Made by a program: the position numbers and the translations under genes. Positions 1-9,614 of a DNA stretch of 64,000 nt are shown one piece after another (positions within the stretch are counted from its first letter, which is position 1; each line of letters starts with the position of its first letter). Source of the DNA: Thiogranum sp. (GTDB taxonomy: Bacteria > Pseudomonadota > Gammaproteobacteria > DSM-19610). Location of the stretch: NCBI GenBank assembly GCA_030148805.1, contig JASBSS010000026.1, forward strand, positions 226,177 through 290,176. The letters run 5' to 3'. The notes below the pieces were generated by a model. It saw only the letters and a program-made list of their open reading frames with translations. It did no database searches and was not told the origin of the DNA.

Positions 1-153
1 CATGGTCCCCGGGTCCACGTTGATGTAGGGATCCAGTTTCATCAGCGTGACCTTGAGGCCGCGCGCTTCCAGTAGCGCACCCAGAGAGGCGGCGGCGATT
101 CCTTTCCCCAGAGAGGAAACCACGCCGCCGGTAATAAAAATAAATTGAGTCAT
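1..153 (-). CDS. pyrG: CTP synthase, N-terminal part (runs off the window)
   Basis: The 51 visible codons begin [18 protein letters not shown], the characteristic start of the synthase (amidoligase) domain of CTP synthase. The phosphate-binding loop SSLGKG lies at residues 13-18, followed by [13 protein letters not shown], where the magnesium/nucleotide site begins. CTP synthase makes CTP from UTP, ATP and glutamine in the cytoplasm. The gene is cut by the window edge and is not a pseudogene as far as can be seen. It follows tilS on the same strand, the usual gammaproteobacterial order of accA, tilS, pyrG. Confidence 0.96.
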   Translation of the reverse strand, partial: MTQFIFITGGVVSSLGKGIAAASLGALLEARGLKVTLMKLDPYINVDPGTM

Positions 154-267
154 GAAGCTCCGAAAGGGCCGGGAGTTGTGACAACTGGACGGGAAACCAG
201 CCTACCAGAATCGCCGCCCGCTCACAATGCGCCCGCGCGCTCGGCGGCCCTCGCCCGGAGACCGAGA

Positions 268-1626
268 TCACTGTCCGTCGGACAAAGGACCCGTTTGCGC
301 CGCGCCCGGTTGCAGGCTCAATTCGAACCCCGTTTCATCCTCTCTGGCGCGGAATTGTTCGGCGATACAGAAGTCTCCCACCGCGGCCAGGGCACCGTCG
401 CAAAACAGCAGCGGTACGCGGGCGCGCGCCCAGTGCGGCACGCGCCATTCCTGGAAGAGTTTTTTCAGTCGATGGTGTCCGCGTCGCCCGGCCGGTTGTA
501 GGCGTTCGCCGCCGCGCCGGAAACCGACTTCGAGCACGCCCTTGCTTGGGGCACGCAGACCTCTCCCCTGCGTCGGGACGGCGCAAAGGGTATCGCCGGT
601 GGGAAGGGACAGCGGTTGGTGCAGATCCCAAACCCGCCGCCACCGCGGATCCGGCTCGGCCAGCGGCGCCAGCAGATAGAGGCGCTCGTCGTAGCGGCGC
701 AGCTGTGCGCCGGCCCAGCGCACCAGCGGATTGGCGTCCTGGCGCGCGTTCAGCAGATTGTCGATCAGCTGATCGACAATCGCCAGGGGCGGCGCGGGCA
801 GACCGTTGCCCACGATCCAGTGGCGGAGAAGATTCCGTTGCCGCGCCCGCGAGAGCCGCCCCAGCGCGGAGCCATGCAATTGTGTCGTCCGGCCGCTGAC
901 GGCGCAGTCGGCGAGATCTAGCGCGGCCAGCGCCGTCGCCAGTTCCGCCTGATCGGCCTGTACCCGGGCCGCTCGCGCCAGCACCTGGTCGATGCCGCGC
1001 CAGCGCTCGCGGATAGCCGGCAACAGCCGTTGGCGCAGCAGGTTGCGGTCGTAGCGGGTATCGGCGTTACTGGGGTCTTCGATCCATTGCAGCTGTTGCT
1101 CGCGCGCGTAACGTAAAATCAACGGTCTGCCCAGCGCCAGAAAGGGGCGTGCGAGTCGGCCCTGACCCAAGGGCGCGAGCTCGGGCATTGCCGCCAGCCC
1201 GTGAGCGCCGGCGCCCCGAAACAGTTGCAGCAGGAGCGTCTCGGCCTGGTCATGGCGATGCTGGGCGCTGAGCAAAACCGCCTCCGCGGGCAACCATCGG
1301 GCCAGTGCCTGGTAGCGGGCTTCACGCGCGCGGGCTTCGGGGCTCTCCCCCGGGCGCGGGCTCGCGTCGACCCGCAGCACGCTCAGCGGTAGGCCGAGCG
1401 AGCGACAAACCCCCCCGCAGTGTTCGGTCCACTCACTCGCCTGAGCCTGCAGGCCATGGTGCACGTGCACCGCGCTGAGGCGCCAGTCGTGGTGGCGCGA
1501 CAAGGCCTGCATGGCGTGCAGCAGAACATGGGAGTCGACACCGCCGCTGTAGGCGATGCAGTAGTGCGAAGCCGGTGGAAGTCGTTGCGCCAGCGCGGCG
1601 ATCAACTCACTTTTCGAGGTACTCAC
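268..1626 (-). CDS. tilS: tRNA(Ile)-lysidine synthase
   Basis: This 452-residue protein matches TilS, which attaches lysine to C34 of the AUA-decoding tRNA-Ile so that it reads AUA and is charged with isoleucine. The PP-loop ATP-binding motif SGGVDS is at residues 27-32. The middle has the expected H-H-D-Q region ([19 protein letters not shown]) and the segment with DPSNAD. Length is close to the E. coli enzyme (432). The start is GTG and overlaps the end of accA by 20 bp, which suggests coupled translation. The C-terminal third is the weakly conserved substrate-binding part. Confidence 0.95.
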   Translation of the reverse strand: MSTSKSELIAALAQRLPPASHYCIAYSGGVDSHVLLHAMQALSRHHDWRLSAVHVHHGLQAQASEWTEHCGGVCRSLGLPLSVLRVDASPRPGESPEARAREARYQALARWLPAEAVLLSAQHRHDQAETLLLQLFRGAGAHGLAAMPELAPLGQGRLARPFLALGRPLILRYAREQQLQWIEDPSNADTRYDRNLLRQRLLPAIRERWRGIDQVLARAARVQADQAELATALAALDLADCAVSGRTTQLHGSALGRLSRARQRNLLRHWIVGNGLPAPPLAIVDQLIDNLLNARQDANPLVRWAGAQLRRYDERLYLLAPLAEPDPRWRRVWDLHQPLSLPTGDTLCAVPTQGRGLRAPSKGVLEVGFRRGGERLQPAGRRGHHRLKKLFQEWRVPHWARARVPLLFCDGALAAVGDFCIAEQFRAREDETGFELSLQPGAAQTGPLSDGQ

Positions 1627-2566
1627 CGAAAGACATCAGGCGCTGGTAGCGGGCGGCCAGTAGTTGCTCGACGGGCTGTTCTTCGAGTTGCCGCAACTGT
1701 TCGCTCAGTCTGGCTTTAAGACGTGCGGCCATCTCGTCGGGATCCCGATGCGCGCCTCCCAACGGCTCTTCAATGATTTCATCGATCAGCTCGAGTTGTT
1801 TCAGACGGCCTGACGTGACCCCCAGAGCCTCGGCGGCCTCCGCCGCCTTGTCCGCGCTCTTCCACAAAATCGAGGCACAGCCTTCGGGCGAAATGACCGA
1901 ATAGATACTGTATTCCAGCATCAGCATGCGATCACCCACGCCGATCGCCAAAGCACCGCCGGAGCCGCCCTCGCCGATCACCGTACAGATGATCGGTGTT
2001 TTCAGGCTGCTCATGAGATAGAGGTTGCGCGCGATCGCTTCGCTCTGACCACGCTCCTCGGCGTCGATACCGGGGTACGCACCGGGCGTATCGATGAAGG
2101 TGAGCACCGGGAGCCGGAAACGCTCGGCGGTTTCCAGCAAGCGCTTGGCCTTGCGGTAACCCTCGGGCCTGGGCATGCCGAAGTTGCGGTGGATTTTCTC
2201 CTTGGTATCGCGTCCCTTCTGTTGCCCGATGAGCATCACTGGACGGCCGTCGAGGCGCGCCAGTCCGCCGACCACCGCGGGATCGTCGGCGAATGCCCGA
2301 TCACCATGTAACTCTTCAAAATCCGTGAATATTTTATTGAAATAATCGAGTGCGTAGGGGCGCTGGGGATGGCGTGCCAGTTGCGAGATCTGCCACGCAT
2401 TGAGATTGGCGAAGATGGACTCGGTCAGCGATTGGCTCTTGGCCTGGAGACGACCGATCTCTTCGTTGATGTTGATTTCGGCGTCGTCGCCGACATAGCG
2501 CAGCTCCTCGATTTTCGCTTCGAGCTCCGCGATCGGCTGTTCAAAATCCAGAAAATTCAGGTTCAT
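1607..2566 (-). CDS. accA: Acetyl-CoA carboxylase carboxyltransferase subunit alpha
   Basis: The protein is 319 residues, the same length as E. coli AccA, and begins [22 protein letters not shown]. AccA and AccD form the carboxyltransferase that moves the carboxyl group from biotin on AccB to acetyl-CoA, the first step of fatty acid synthesis. The core has [18 protein letters not shown], the [10 protein letters not shown] segment and the glycine-rich [15 protein letters not shown], all typical of the crotonase-like fold. I chose the ATG at 2566 because the TTG three codons upstream adds nothing that family members share. The next gene, tilS, overlaps its end. Confidence 0.97.
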   Translation of the reverse strand: MNLNFLDFEQPIAELEAKIEELRYVGDDAEININEEIGRLQAKSQSLTESIFANLNAWQISQLARHPQRPYALDYFNKIFTDFEELHGDRAFADDPAVVGGLARLDGRPVMLIGQQKGRDTKEKIHRNFGMPRPEGYRKAKRLLETAERFRLPVLTFIDTPGAYPGIDAEERGQSEAIARNLYLMSSLKTPIICTVIGEGGSGGALAIGVGDRMLMLEYSIYSVISPEGCASILWKSADKAAEAAEALGVTSGRLKQLELIDEIIEEPLGGAHRDPDEMAARLKARLSEQLRQLEEQPVEQLLAARYQRLMSFGEYLEK

Positions 2567-2669
2567 GACCGACAATTTTACGCAATTGTCGGCATCGCTG
2601 CACCCTTCCGTTCAGGGCCGGCTTCCCGCCGGACCCTGGACGGACCGCTTTGCGCCTGGAAGGCTCGTC

Positions 2670-3350
2670 TTAGCGGCGTTTGGATGGCTTTCTGACGAAA
2701 CCGGCCAGGCCCGCCAACCCCGCCCCGAACAACCACACCGCGGCGGGCAGGGGAACCGGCGAAGGCTGCGCCGGCCGGAACTCGGCCCGCACCAGCATGT
2801 CTTCGAAATCGTTGTCGTCGTTGAAGATCTGGTCATCGTACCCCAGCAGGACCTGCATCAGGGAGCCGGACTGGCTGTTCGCGTAGATGCCCAGCCCCTG
2901 CAGATTGGTGGCACTGAAGTTATCCACCGGCGTGAGCGCCTGGGCGTTGTCGCTGGTGAAGTTGAAATTCACGATCTCATTGGCCGACACCGCCAGGGTG
3001 AATCCCGCATAGCCGGAAAAGTTGAAACCTTCGTTGTGCTCCGTGAGGAAACCCTTATTGTTCCCCGACAGCGCGCTGCTCTGGGCGTTGAAGCTGTTGT
3101 TGAACCCCGACTCGGCACCGATATAGAAGAAATCGATGAATCCGTCCTGACTGACACTCAACTGCGCGCCACTGGTCATCTGATCGAAACCCAGGCCGGT
3201 GATTTCGGCGTTGAACGAATTGTCGACAATGGGCAGGCTCTGAACCGATCCGCCCGTGACCACGAAGGCTGCCTGCGCCGTCGAGGCGGCGCCGAGCGCC
3301 AGCATGAAACTGCACGTTTTCACCCAGCTTGCTCTGTTACTTTTATACAT
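2670..3350 (-). CDS. VPLPA-CTERM sorting-domain exported protein
   Basis: This 226-residue protein has an N-terminal signal peptide (KTCSFMLALGAASTAQA, cleavage near residue 27) and a C-terminal sorting tag. The tag is the motif VPLPAAVWLF, a hydrophobic helix GAGLAGLAGF and a basic tail RKPSKRR. This is the VPLPA-CTERM variant of PEP-CTERM signals, which are recognised and cleaved by exosortase-type enzymes in the inner membrane. The body is low in cysteine and rich in N, S, F and G, as in many such surface or matrix proteins, and no catalytic motif is visible. A good ribosome site (GGAGGAAGA) precedes the ATG. No exosortase gene is in the window. It may be co-transcribed with the small gene at 3413-3583, 62 bp upstream. 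Confidence 0.8.
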   Translation of the reverse strand: MYKSNRASWVKTCSFMLALGAASTAQAAFVVTGGSVQSLPIVDNSFNAEITGLGFDQMTSGAQLSVSQDGFIDFFYIGAESGFNNSFNAQSSALSGNNKGFLTEHNEGFNFSGYAGFTLAVSANEIVNFNFTSDNAQALTPVDNFSATNLQGLGIYANSQSGSLMQVLLGYDDQIFNDDNDFEDMLVRAEFRPAQPSPVPLPAAVWLFGAGLAGLAGFVRKPSKRR

Positions 3351-3412
3351 ACTCTTCTTCCTCCAATTTTTGCTTTTATGACATGGCTGAAACTAATAGC
3401 GGTTGATCTTGT

Positions 3413-3583
3413 TCAATCTTCAATCGGGTCCCGATCGGGGCAATCCGTGGCCAGCAGCTCAACCAATGAATTCAGGTTGGTGAAGGTGTTCTCGGTCTCC
3501 TGCTCGACCGATTCGAAGACGCCTGCCACTTTGGTCGGGTCGGCGGAATCCCGCCGGTAAATGCGCACGATATAGTTCTCCAT
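3413..3583 (-). CDS. Small RIYRR-type protein of unknown function (56 residues)
   Basis: An open frame of 56 codons starts MENYIVRIYRRDS and ends CPDRDPIED. It has a strong ribosome site (GGAGGGG, about 5 nt before the ATG) and a clear promoter-like region upstream. No family is assigned with certainty. The N-terminal VRIYRRD pattern reminds me of short proteins seen near regulators in other proteobacteria, but that is recollection and was not checked. The protein is acidic and soluble, with one cysteine. It lies between the BTAD regulator and the VPLPA-CTERM gene on the same strand. The pair of 11-bp direct repeats at 3639-3660 sits where an activator of this gene would bind. Confidence 0.72.
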   Translation of the reverse strand: MENYIVRIYRRDSADPTKVAGVFESVEQETENTFTNLNSLVELLATDCPDRDPIED

Positions 3584-3623
3584 TCGCCCCTCCGAATGCT
3601 GTTTTATGTTTTTCTACGGATGC

Positions 3624-3660
3624 ACTATCTCAGGCCAGAACTTACAAACAACTTACAAAA
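3624..3660 (-). promoter_or_regulatory. Tandem 11-bp direct repeats plus -10 box, SARP-type operator
   Basis: On the minus strand the sequence reads TTTTGTAAGTT then GTTTGTAAGTT (3660-3650 and 3649-3639), two copies of TTTGTAAGTT with a period of exactly 11 bp. A 9-nt spacer leads to GATAGT (3629-3624), a fair -10 box. SARP/BTAD activators are known to bind direct heptamer repeats spaced by one helical turn, with the last repeat about 8 bp from the -10 box in place of a good -35. The arrangement fits that rule. The regulator encoded next door at 3764-4612 is the obvious candidate to bind here. Confidence 0.6.
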
Positions 3661-3763
3661 CGCCACGAAAAGACGCAGATGAAAGACAAAAGCCGCGTTT
3701 GTCAGGCGAGGCTGTCGGAGAAAAGGAAGTTGAACGCAGGCGACGCCAGGCTGGCGTCGGATC

Positions 3764-4612
3764 TCAGGGCTTCAGGGAGGAATAAAGCGTCTGGGTAATG
3801 GGCGAAGGCTGGATGCCGAAGTGTTGCGCCAGCAGGGTCTGGCAGCGCTGGTACGCGGTCATGGCGTCCCCATGCTGCCCGGTTTCACGGCAACAGATGA
3901 TCAGCCGCTGATAGAGCGCTTCGGTCAGGGGGTCGATTTCCAGTCCGCGGCGGTAATAAGAAGCCGCGCGTTCCCAATCGCCAATTTCTTCCCAGACCCG
4001 TCCGAACCCCAGAATGTGGCGCATCAGTTTGCTGCGCAAACGTTCGCGAAAGCTCAGCGACCAGGTGCTGGTGGTCTCGCGTTCCAGGAAGTTGCCTTGA
4101 TACAGGGCCATCAGCCGTTCCCCGACGCGCACCAGTTGGCGCACCACTTCCGGGTTGCCCGCCTGTGGCAACAGACGGTCGGCATGGTTCACCAGCCGCT
4201 CGAAGCTCCACGCGTCCACCCAGCCGAGACCGCTGTTGAGGCTGAGGCGTTGGTCGTGCAGCGTGAACAGATGCTTCACCCCGAACAGCCGGCGTAGGCG
4301 ATGCAACGTGACCTCGAGATTGTTGCGCGCCAGATCGCCATCGCTGTCCGGCCACAGGGCGTGGGCCAGCATGTCGATGCCGACGTCGCGGCCGCCCAGC
4401 GCGATCAACGCCTGCAGCATTTCCACCGGACGTCGCTGACGCGCCTGTCTGCTGTACAGGGCGTGGCCGTGCAGCTGGATGCTGAAGCGGCCCAGGGTGT
4501 AGATGCGCACCGGGAGGTCCACGCGACCCGCGTCCGGGCGCCGGCTCCAGCCGCTGATCGGTTGTTGCTGGTACTGCCGGCGAAGATGACGGCTTTCGAG
4601 ATTGACACCCAT
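3764..4612 (-). CDS. BTAD-domain (SARP-like) transcriptional regulator
   Basis: This 282-residue protein has a winged-helix OmpR/PhoB-like DNA-binding domain at about residues 35-125 (LPVRIYTLGRFSIQLHG through LARNNLEVTLHRLRRLFG). A bacterial transcriptional activator (BTAD) helical-repeat domain follows at about 130-280 (WVDAWSFERLVNHAD, WERAASYYRRGLEIDPLTEALYQRLI). This is the SARP layout without the large NTPase and TPR parts of bigger members. Such proteins bind tandem direct repeats. A matching pair lies at 3639-3660, downstream of this gene and upstream of the next one on the same strand. The effector is unknown, since no sensor domain is visible. A perfect inverted repeat upstream (4690-4713) may serve in its own control. 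Confidence 0.85.
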   Translation of the reverse strand: MGVNLESRHLRRQYQQQPISGWSRRPDAGRVDLPVRIYTLGRFSIQLHGHALYSRQARQRRPVEMLQALIALGGRDVGIDMLAHALWPDSDGDLARNNLEVTLHRLRRLFGVKHLFTLHDQRLSLNSGLGWVDAWSFERLVNHADRLLPQAGNPEVVRQLVRVGERLMALYQGNFLERETTSTWSLSFRERLRSKLMRHILGFGRVWEEIGDWERAASYYRRGLEIDPLTEALYQRLIICCRETGQHGDAMTAYQRCQTLLAQHFGIQPSPITQTLYSSLKP

Positions 4613-4689
4613 AACTGACGTCCCTTGGCCACAACCGGGATTGCAACCGACAACGATTCCGTTTTATTTCATGGACATCAACGAATTGC

Positions 4690-4713
4690 GAGAAAAACTT
4701 ACAGCTTTTTCTC
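4690..4713. promoter_or_regulatory. Perfect 8-bp inverted repeat upstream of the BTAD regulator
   Basis: GAGAAAAA (4690-4697) and TTTTTCTC (4706-4713) are exact inverse complements around the spacer CTTACAGC. The spacer contains CTTACA, the core also found in the repeats at 3639-3660. It lies about 80-100 bp before the start of the regulator gene on its strand, so it could be an operator. It could also be a weak AT-rich hairpin. Nothing else stands out in the 252-bp stretch 4613-4864. Confidence 0.35.
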
Positions 4714-4864
4714 CAGATCTCGCTGCGTCCGTCGACCGAGCCTCCGGTCGACCCCCCATATTTCGCATCCCATGGCGGGACGCAATTGGCGGCGATTATA
4801 GCAGTTGTCTCCAGAAGGTGACATTGGGGGTTTTATCATATGTTTATGGGAACGAGGTTTTTTT

Positions 4865-7800
4865 TCAGTTATAGACAAGGCGGACCTGTTCATCCCCGGC
4901 GAGTTCGCGCAGACGGGAAAGCAGCTCCTCGGTCGGGTGCACGCGCCATTGATCGCCCAGGGTGATGTGGGCACGCGCCGCGCCATTGTGGTACTGGATG
5001 CCGACGGGACAATTGCCCGGGCAATAAGGTGTCAGGACGCTGGCCAGCGACTTGACGAAACCATTGCCGGCTTTCCCGGCGGCGACGGTGACGACCAACC
5101 GGCGGGCATAGACTTCCCTGGCCTGATCGATATCGTACAGATGATTGGCGTTCAACCGCATGGTACCGGAAAAGTCGTCGAACACGAGCGTTCCCTGCAC
5201 CACCAGCACCTTGTCGTTGGCCAACAACGCCCGGTGCTGCTCGAACACCCGGGAGAAGATGCGCATCTCCATTCGCGCGCTGCGGTCGTCCAGGGTGACG
5301 AACGCCATGCGCCCGCCGCTTTGGGTCGGGCGGGTGCGCAACTCGACCACCAGGCCGGCGACCACGACGCTTTTCTCCTTGCCCCGCTGACCGCCGGCCG
5401 CCGGTGCCTCCTCGCTCAGCTCCGCCAATGGCGCGCTGACGATATGGGAGAGCTCCTCGCGGTAGCGCTCGATCGGGTGACCGGTCAGATAGAGACCGAG
5501 CGTTTCCTTCTCGCCGGCCAGGCGCGTCTGCTCGTCCCATTCCGGCACCGCGCCGCCGTTGGCGCCGCCGGCCGCGGCCGGCGGCGTTATCACGTTGCCG
5601 AACAGATCGGTCTGGCCGGCGGCGCTGTCGCGCAGATGCTGTTCGGCGGATTTCAGCGCCTCCGGCAACTGCTGCATCAGCGACGCGCGGTTGTCGCCCA
5701 AGCCATCGAGGGCACCGGCGCGGATCAGCGCTTCATAGACGCGGCGGGTGACCTTGCGCGAATCCACCCGCCGACAAAGATCCGCCAAGGAAGCATAGGG
5801 TCCATTCGCCAGCCGCTCACGGATCATCACGTCGATGGCGCCTTCGCCCGCGCCTTTGATCGCCCCCAAGCCATACACCACCGTAGCGTCGCCCTCGACG
5901 GTGAACGCGTAGCCGGAGCGGTTGATGTCCGGGGGCACCACCTCGAGTCGTAGGTGGCGGCATTCCTCGATCAGGATGACGACCTTGTCGGTGTTGTCCA
6001 TGTCGGCCGACAGCACGGCGGCCATGAACGGCGCCGGATAGTGCGCCTTCAGCCAGGCAGTCTGATAGGACACCAGGGCGTAGGCGGCCGAATGCGATTT
6101 ATTGAACCCGTAGCCGGCGAACTTTTCCATCAGATCGAAAATATAGGTGGCGGTCTTCTCATCCACCCCGCGCGCGAGCGCTCCCTCGGTGAAAATCGCG
6201 CGCTGCTTGGCCATTTCGGCGGGCTTTTTCTTGCCCATGGCGCGGCGCAGCAGGTCGGCACCGCCCAGCGTATAGCCGGCCAGAACCTGGGCGATCTGCA
6301 TCACCTGCTCCTGATACAGGATGACACCGTAGGTCGGCTTCAGAATGTGCTCGATGTCCGGATGCGGATACTCGACTTTCTGCCGGCCGTGCTTGCGGTT
6401 GATGAAATCATCCACCATTCCCGATTGCAGCGGCCCGGGACGGAACAAGGCCACCAAGGCGACGATGTCCTCGAAACAGTCGGGCTGGAGCCGTTTGATC
6501 AGGTCTTTCATGCCGCGCGACTCGAGCTGGAACACGGCGGTGGTCTGGTAGCGTTTGAGCAGCTCGAAGGCGGCGCGATCGTCGAGCGCGACGGCGCTGA
6601 TATCCAGTGGCGCTTCACCCAGCTGAGCGCGCTGGGCGTTGACCGTCTGCAGGGCCCAGTCGATGACCGTGAGGGTGCGCAAGCCGAGAAAGTCGAACTT
6701 GACCAGACCGACCGCCTCGACGTCGTCCTTGTCGAACTGGCTGACGACGTTGATACCGCCCTGCTCGCAGTACACCGGGGTGAAATCGGTCAACTTGGTC
6801 GGTGAAATGACCACGCCGCCGGCGTGCTTGCCGGCGTTGCGCGACAGGCCTTCGAGCGAGCGCGCCATGTCGAGGATCGCGCGCACCTCTTCGTCCTGTT
6901 CGTACAGTTCCCGCAGCGCCTCCTCCTGCTCCAGCGCCTTGTCCAAGGTCATGCCGATCTCGAAGGGAATGAGCTTGGCGATGCGATCGACGAACCCATA
7001 GGGCTGGCCGAGCACCCGGCCCACGTCGCGCACCACCGCCTTCGCCGCCATGGAGCCGTAGGTGATGATCTGGGAGACTTTCTCCCGGCCATAGTATTCG
7101 GCCACGTACTCGATCACGCGGTCGCGCCCTTCCATGCAGAAGTCGACGTCGAAATCGGGCATGGATACGCGCTCGGGATTGAGAAAACGCTCGAACAGCA
7201 GCTCGTATTTCAGCGGGTCCAGATCGGTGATGGTGAGGGCATAGGCGACCAGCGAACCGGCGCCCGAACCGCGTCCCGGACCCACCGGCACGCCGTTGTT
7301 CTTGGCCCAACGGATGAAGTCGGCCACGATCAGGAAATAGCCGGGAAAACCCATCGAGATGATGACCTCGAGCTCGGTTTCCAGGCGCTCGTCGTAGGGC
7401 TTTCGTTGGCTGGCGAAATCCGCCGCGTGGGGATCGCACAGCGTGGCCAGACGCTGCTCCAGGCCCTCGCGGGCCTGGGCGCGGAAATACTCATCCATGC
7501 TGAGTCCGTCCGGCACGGGAAACTCGGGCAGATAGTTTTTGCCGAAAGTCAGCTCCAGATTGCAGCGTTTGGCGATCTCGACGCTGTTCTCCAGCGCCTC
7601 GGGCAGATCGGCGAACAGCGCCTGCATCTCCTGCGGGCTGCGCAGATACTGCTGATCGGAGTGGCGTCGCGGCCGCCGCGGGTCGTCCAGGGTGCGCCCG
7701 TCGTGGATGCACACCCGCACTTCGTGCGCCTCGAACTCCTCGGCGCGGATGAAGTGCACATCATTGGTGGCCACCAGCGGCACCCCGTGGTCGCCGGCCA

Positions 7801-8359
7801 GGGCCACCGCGGCGTACAGATAATCCTCCTCGCCCTCGCGGCCGGTGCGCTGGACCTGCAGGTAGAAGTGATCGGGAAACAGTTGCCGCCAGAAATCCAG
7901 GCGCTGGGCGGCCAACGAGGTGTCGGCCGCCAGCAGGGCCTCGCCGACATCGCCCGCGCGGCCGCCGGACAGCGCGATCAGGCCCTCGCTGTGGCCGTGC
8001 AACCAGTCGCGCTCGATCATCGGCACGGCGTTGTGCTGGCCTTCGAGATAACTGCGGGAAACCAGTTCGGTCAGATTGCGGTAGCCCGCGCGATCCTTGC
8101 ACAACAACAACAGCCGCCAGGGCCGCGCCGGCTGTTCGGGATTGCGCAGCCACATGTCGACGCCGATGATCGGCTTGATGCCGGCGGCCATGGCGGCGCG
8201 ATAGAATTTCACCATGGCGAACAGGTTGCTCTGGTCGGTCACCGCCACGGCCGGCATGCCCGCCGCGGCGACGGCCTTGACCAGGGGTTTGATGCGCACC
8301 GTGCCGTCTACCAGCGAGTACTCGGTATGCAAATGCAGGTGGACGAAGCTCGGTCGCAT
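4865..8359 (-). CDS. dnaE: DNA polymerase III subunit alpha
   Basis: This 1164-residue protein is the replicative polymerase subunit (E. coli 1160). It begins MRPSFVHLHLHTEYSLVDG, the PHP domain. The polymerase active-site segment PDFDVDFCMEGRD lies near residue 400, and the fingers region follows with VKFDFLGLRTLTVID. A helix-hairpin-helix region and an OB fold (residues about 990-1070, with VVVAGLVVELRTRPTQSGGRM) come after these. The internal beta-clamp motif QTDLFG is present near residue 920. I preferred the ATG at 8359 to the frame opening 15 codons earlier because homologues start at this point. It lies in the order rnhB, hydrolase, dnaE, accA. Confidence 0.97.
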   Translation of the reverse strand: MRPSFVHLHLHTEYSLVDGTVRIKPLVKAVAAAGMPAVAVTDQSNLFAMVKFYRAAMAAGIKPIIGVDMWLRNPEQPARPWRLLLLCKDRAGYRNLTELVSRSYLEGQHNAVPMIERDWLHGHSEGLIALSGGRAGDVGEALLAADTSLAAQRLDFWRQLFPDHFYLQVQRTGREGEEDYLYAAVALAGDHGVPLVATNDVHFIRAEEFEAHEVRVCIHDGRTLDDPRRPRRHSDQQYLRSPQEMQALFADLPEALENSVEIAKRCNLELTFGKNYLPEFPVPDGLSMDEYFRAQAREGLEQRLATLCDPHAADFASQRKPYDERLETELEVIISMGFPGYFLIVADFIRWAKNNGVPVGPGRGSGAGSLVAYALTITDLDPLKYELLFERFLNPERVSMPDFDVDFCMEGRDRVIEYVAEYYGREKVSQIITYGSMAAKAVVRDVGRVLGQPYGFVDRIAKLIPFEIGMTLDKALEQEEALRELYEQDEEVRAILDMARSLEGLSRNAGKHAGGVVISPTKLTDFTPVYCEQGGINVVSQFDKDDVEAVGLVKFDFLGLRTLTVIDWALQTVNAQRAQLGEAPLDISAVALDDRAAFELLKRYQTTAVFQLESRGMKDLIKRLQPDCFEDIVALVALFRPGPLQSGMVDDFINRKHGRQKVEYPHPDIEHILKPTYGVILYQEQVMQIAQVLAGYTLGGADLLRRAMGKKKPAEMAKQRAIFTEGALARGVDEKTATYIFDLMEKFAGYGFNKSHSAAYALVSYQTAWLKAHYPAPFMAAVLSADMDNTDKVVILIEECRHLRLEVVPPDINRSGYAFTVEGDATVVYGLGAIKGAGEGAIDVMIRERLANGPYASLADLCRRVDSRKVTRRVYEALIRAGALDGLGDNRASLMQQLPEALKSAEQHLRDSAAGQTDLFGNVITPPAAAGGANGGAVPEWDEQTRLAGEKETLGLYLTGHPIERYREELSHIVSAPLAELSEEAPAAGGQRGKEKSVVVAGLVVELRTRPTQSGGRMAFVTLDDRSARMEMRIFSRVFEQHRALLANDKVLVVQGTLVFDDFSGTMRLNANHLYDIDQAREVYARRLVVTVAAGKAGNGFVKSLASVLTPYCPGNCPVGIQYHNGAARAHITLGDQWRVHPTEELLSRLRELAGDEQVRLVYN

Positions 8360-8423
8360 GACGCAAGTGTCCGCATTTGGCGCGGGGGTTTCAAGGCTTG
8401 ACAAGCGGGCTTGTGGGTCGTGC

Positions 8424-9614
8424 TCAGTCGCCTATCGCCCGCGCCATGAATGCGCGCATTTCCTCCAGCATCTCCTCGAACAAGGGGTTGTAGGTCAGTC
8501 GGCGGATGACCCGGCACGCCTGGGTCTCATCGAATATCTCGCCCAGGCAGTCTTCCTCGCCCGCCTTGCAGCGCTGGTATCTGGCCGGATCCATGCGGTA
8601 ATAGTGGGCGCACACCCGTTGCGCGCCCTGCGCGCCGTAGTGGGGGTTGGCGGGTGACTGGATCAGCGAGGTATGGGCAAAGCTGCGGATGCGCTGTTGC
8701 GGAAAGTGCGAGGCGATGCGCTTCACTCCGGCGGGCACCGGCGGGCGACGGCGGCTGTAATACAGCATCTGTTTCGGCCCGTTCTGGCGGTGGAACCACG
8801 TCAGGATGGCCGGCGCGTTCAGGGTGGCGTCCTGTTCGCTGGCGACCACGAACAAGGGCAGCGCGCGCGGGTTGAGCGGCTCGAGTCGCGCCAGCGCCTG
8901 GCGCAGTTGCCAGACCTCGGCGATGGCGCGCTGGGGCAGCGATTCGTATTTGAAACAATCACTGTCCGGTTGCACGTCGAACCAGGCCAGGGGCCTCCAG
9001 CATCGCCCCAGGTGCGCCAGGGGATTGGCCAGCCAGGCCAGCGCCGGCATCCGCAGCGCCGGGGCGAACAGGAACAGTCCGCGCACCCGTGGTTCCAGCA
9101 AGGCAGTGTAGAGGCTCAGCGTGGCGCCGGCGGAAAATCCGCAGAGATAGACCTCCTCGTAGCCGGCGCATAGCAGCGTGAGCAGGTGCCGCTGGGATCT
9201 CGCCCAATCCCGCCACCCAACGGCCAGCAAATCGCCCGGTCGGGTGCCATGACCGGGCAGCTGCATGGCCAGCACATAGAACCCCTGACGGGAGAAAAAG
9301 CCGGCCAGATCGCGCATGGCGTAAGGTGAATCGGTGAGCCCGTGGGTCATGAGTATCGCCCGTCGCGGCCGACGATCCGTGTCCGGGCTCAGGGTGAAAG
9401 GGGCATTTCCTTCGATGATCCAGCTGTCGCGGCGGCCATCGAGGTCGGTGCGCGCGGCGATCACCCGTTGACGCGCCGCCTGCAGGTATTCCTCTATACT
9501 CTCGCCGGAATAGTAAAAGCTGTCGTCGCCGTCAAACGGACGGTGGCGCTGCGACCATTCCTCGGCGGCCGGCCACGAACTCAGGTAGCTGCGGATGAAA
9601 CCCAGGCGATTCAG
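8424..9614 (-). CDS. Alpha/beta hydrolase (lysophospholipase/lipase-like)
   Basis: The protein has the alpha/beta hydrolase fold. The oxyanion strand-turn is [20 protein letters not shown], the nucleophile elbow GFSAG ([13 protein letters not shown]), the likely acid EQDATLN and the likely base SFAHTSLI. The substrate is unknown; a monoacylglycerol or lysophospholipid is possible. The cysteine-containing C-terminal part ([12 protein letters not shown]) is not typical. The start is a problem: coding sense continues upstream to the rnhB stop codon, but there is no ATG, GTG or TTG there. The given start is a CTG overlapping the rnhB TGA. A GTG at RVIAARTD, about 50 codons in, is the first conventional option. 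The gene interrupts the usual rnhB-dnaE order. Confidence 0.8.
   Translation of the reverse strand: MNRLGFIRSYLSSWPAAEEWSQRHRPFDGDDSFYYSGESIEEYLQAARQRVIAARTDLDGRRDSWIIEGNAPFTLSPDTDRRPRRAILMTHGLTDSPYAMRDLAGFFSRQGFYVLAMQLPGHGTRPGDLLAVGWRDWARSQRHLLTLLCAGYEEVYLCGFSAGATLSLYTALLEPRVRGLFLFAPALRMPALAWLANPLAHLGRCWRPLAWFDVQPDSDCFKYESLPQRAIAEVWQLRQALARLEPLNPRALPLFVVASEQDATLNAPAILTWFHRQNGPKQMLYYSRRRPPVPAGVKRIASHFPQQRIRSFAHTSLIQSPANPHYGAQGAQRVCAHYYRMDPARYQRCKAGEEDCLGEIFDETQACRVIRRLTYNPLFEEMLEEMRAFMARAIGD

Noticed and set aside
4602..4874. 90-codon plus-strand frame in the gap before dnaE
   Set aside because: It overlaps the regulator start and the dnaE end, has no ribosome site, and its composition follows local AT content.
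4805..8401. Long plus-strand open frames (382, 283 and 525 codons) opposite dnaE
   Set aside because: They are antisense to a full-length, motif-complete dnaE. Their arginine-, glutamine- and histidine-rich composition and lack of domains are typical of GC-rich antisense shadows.
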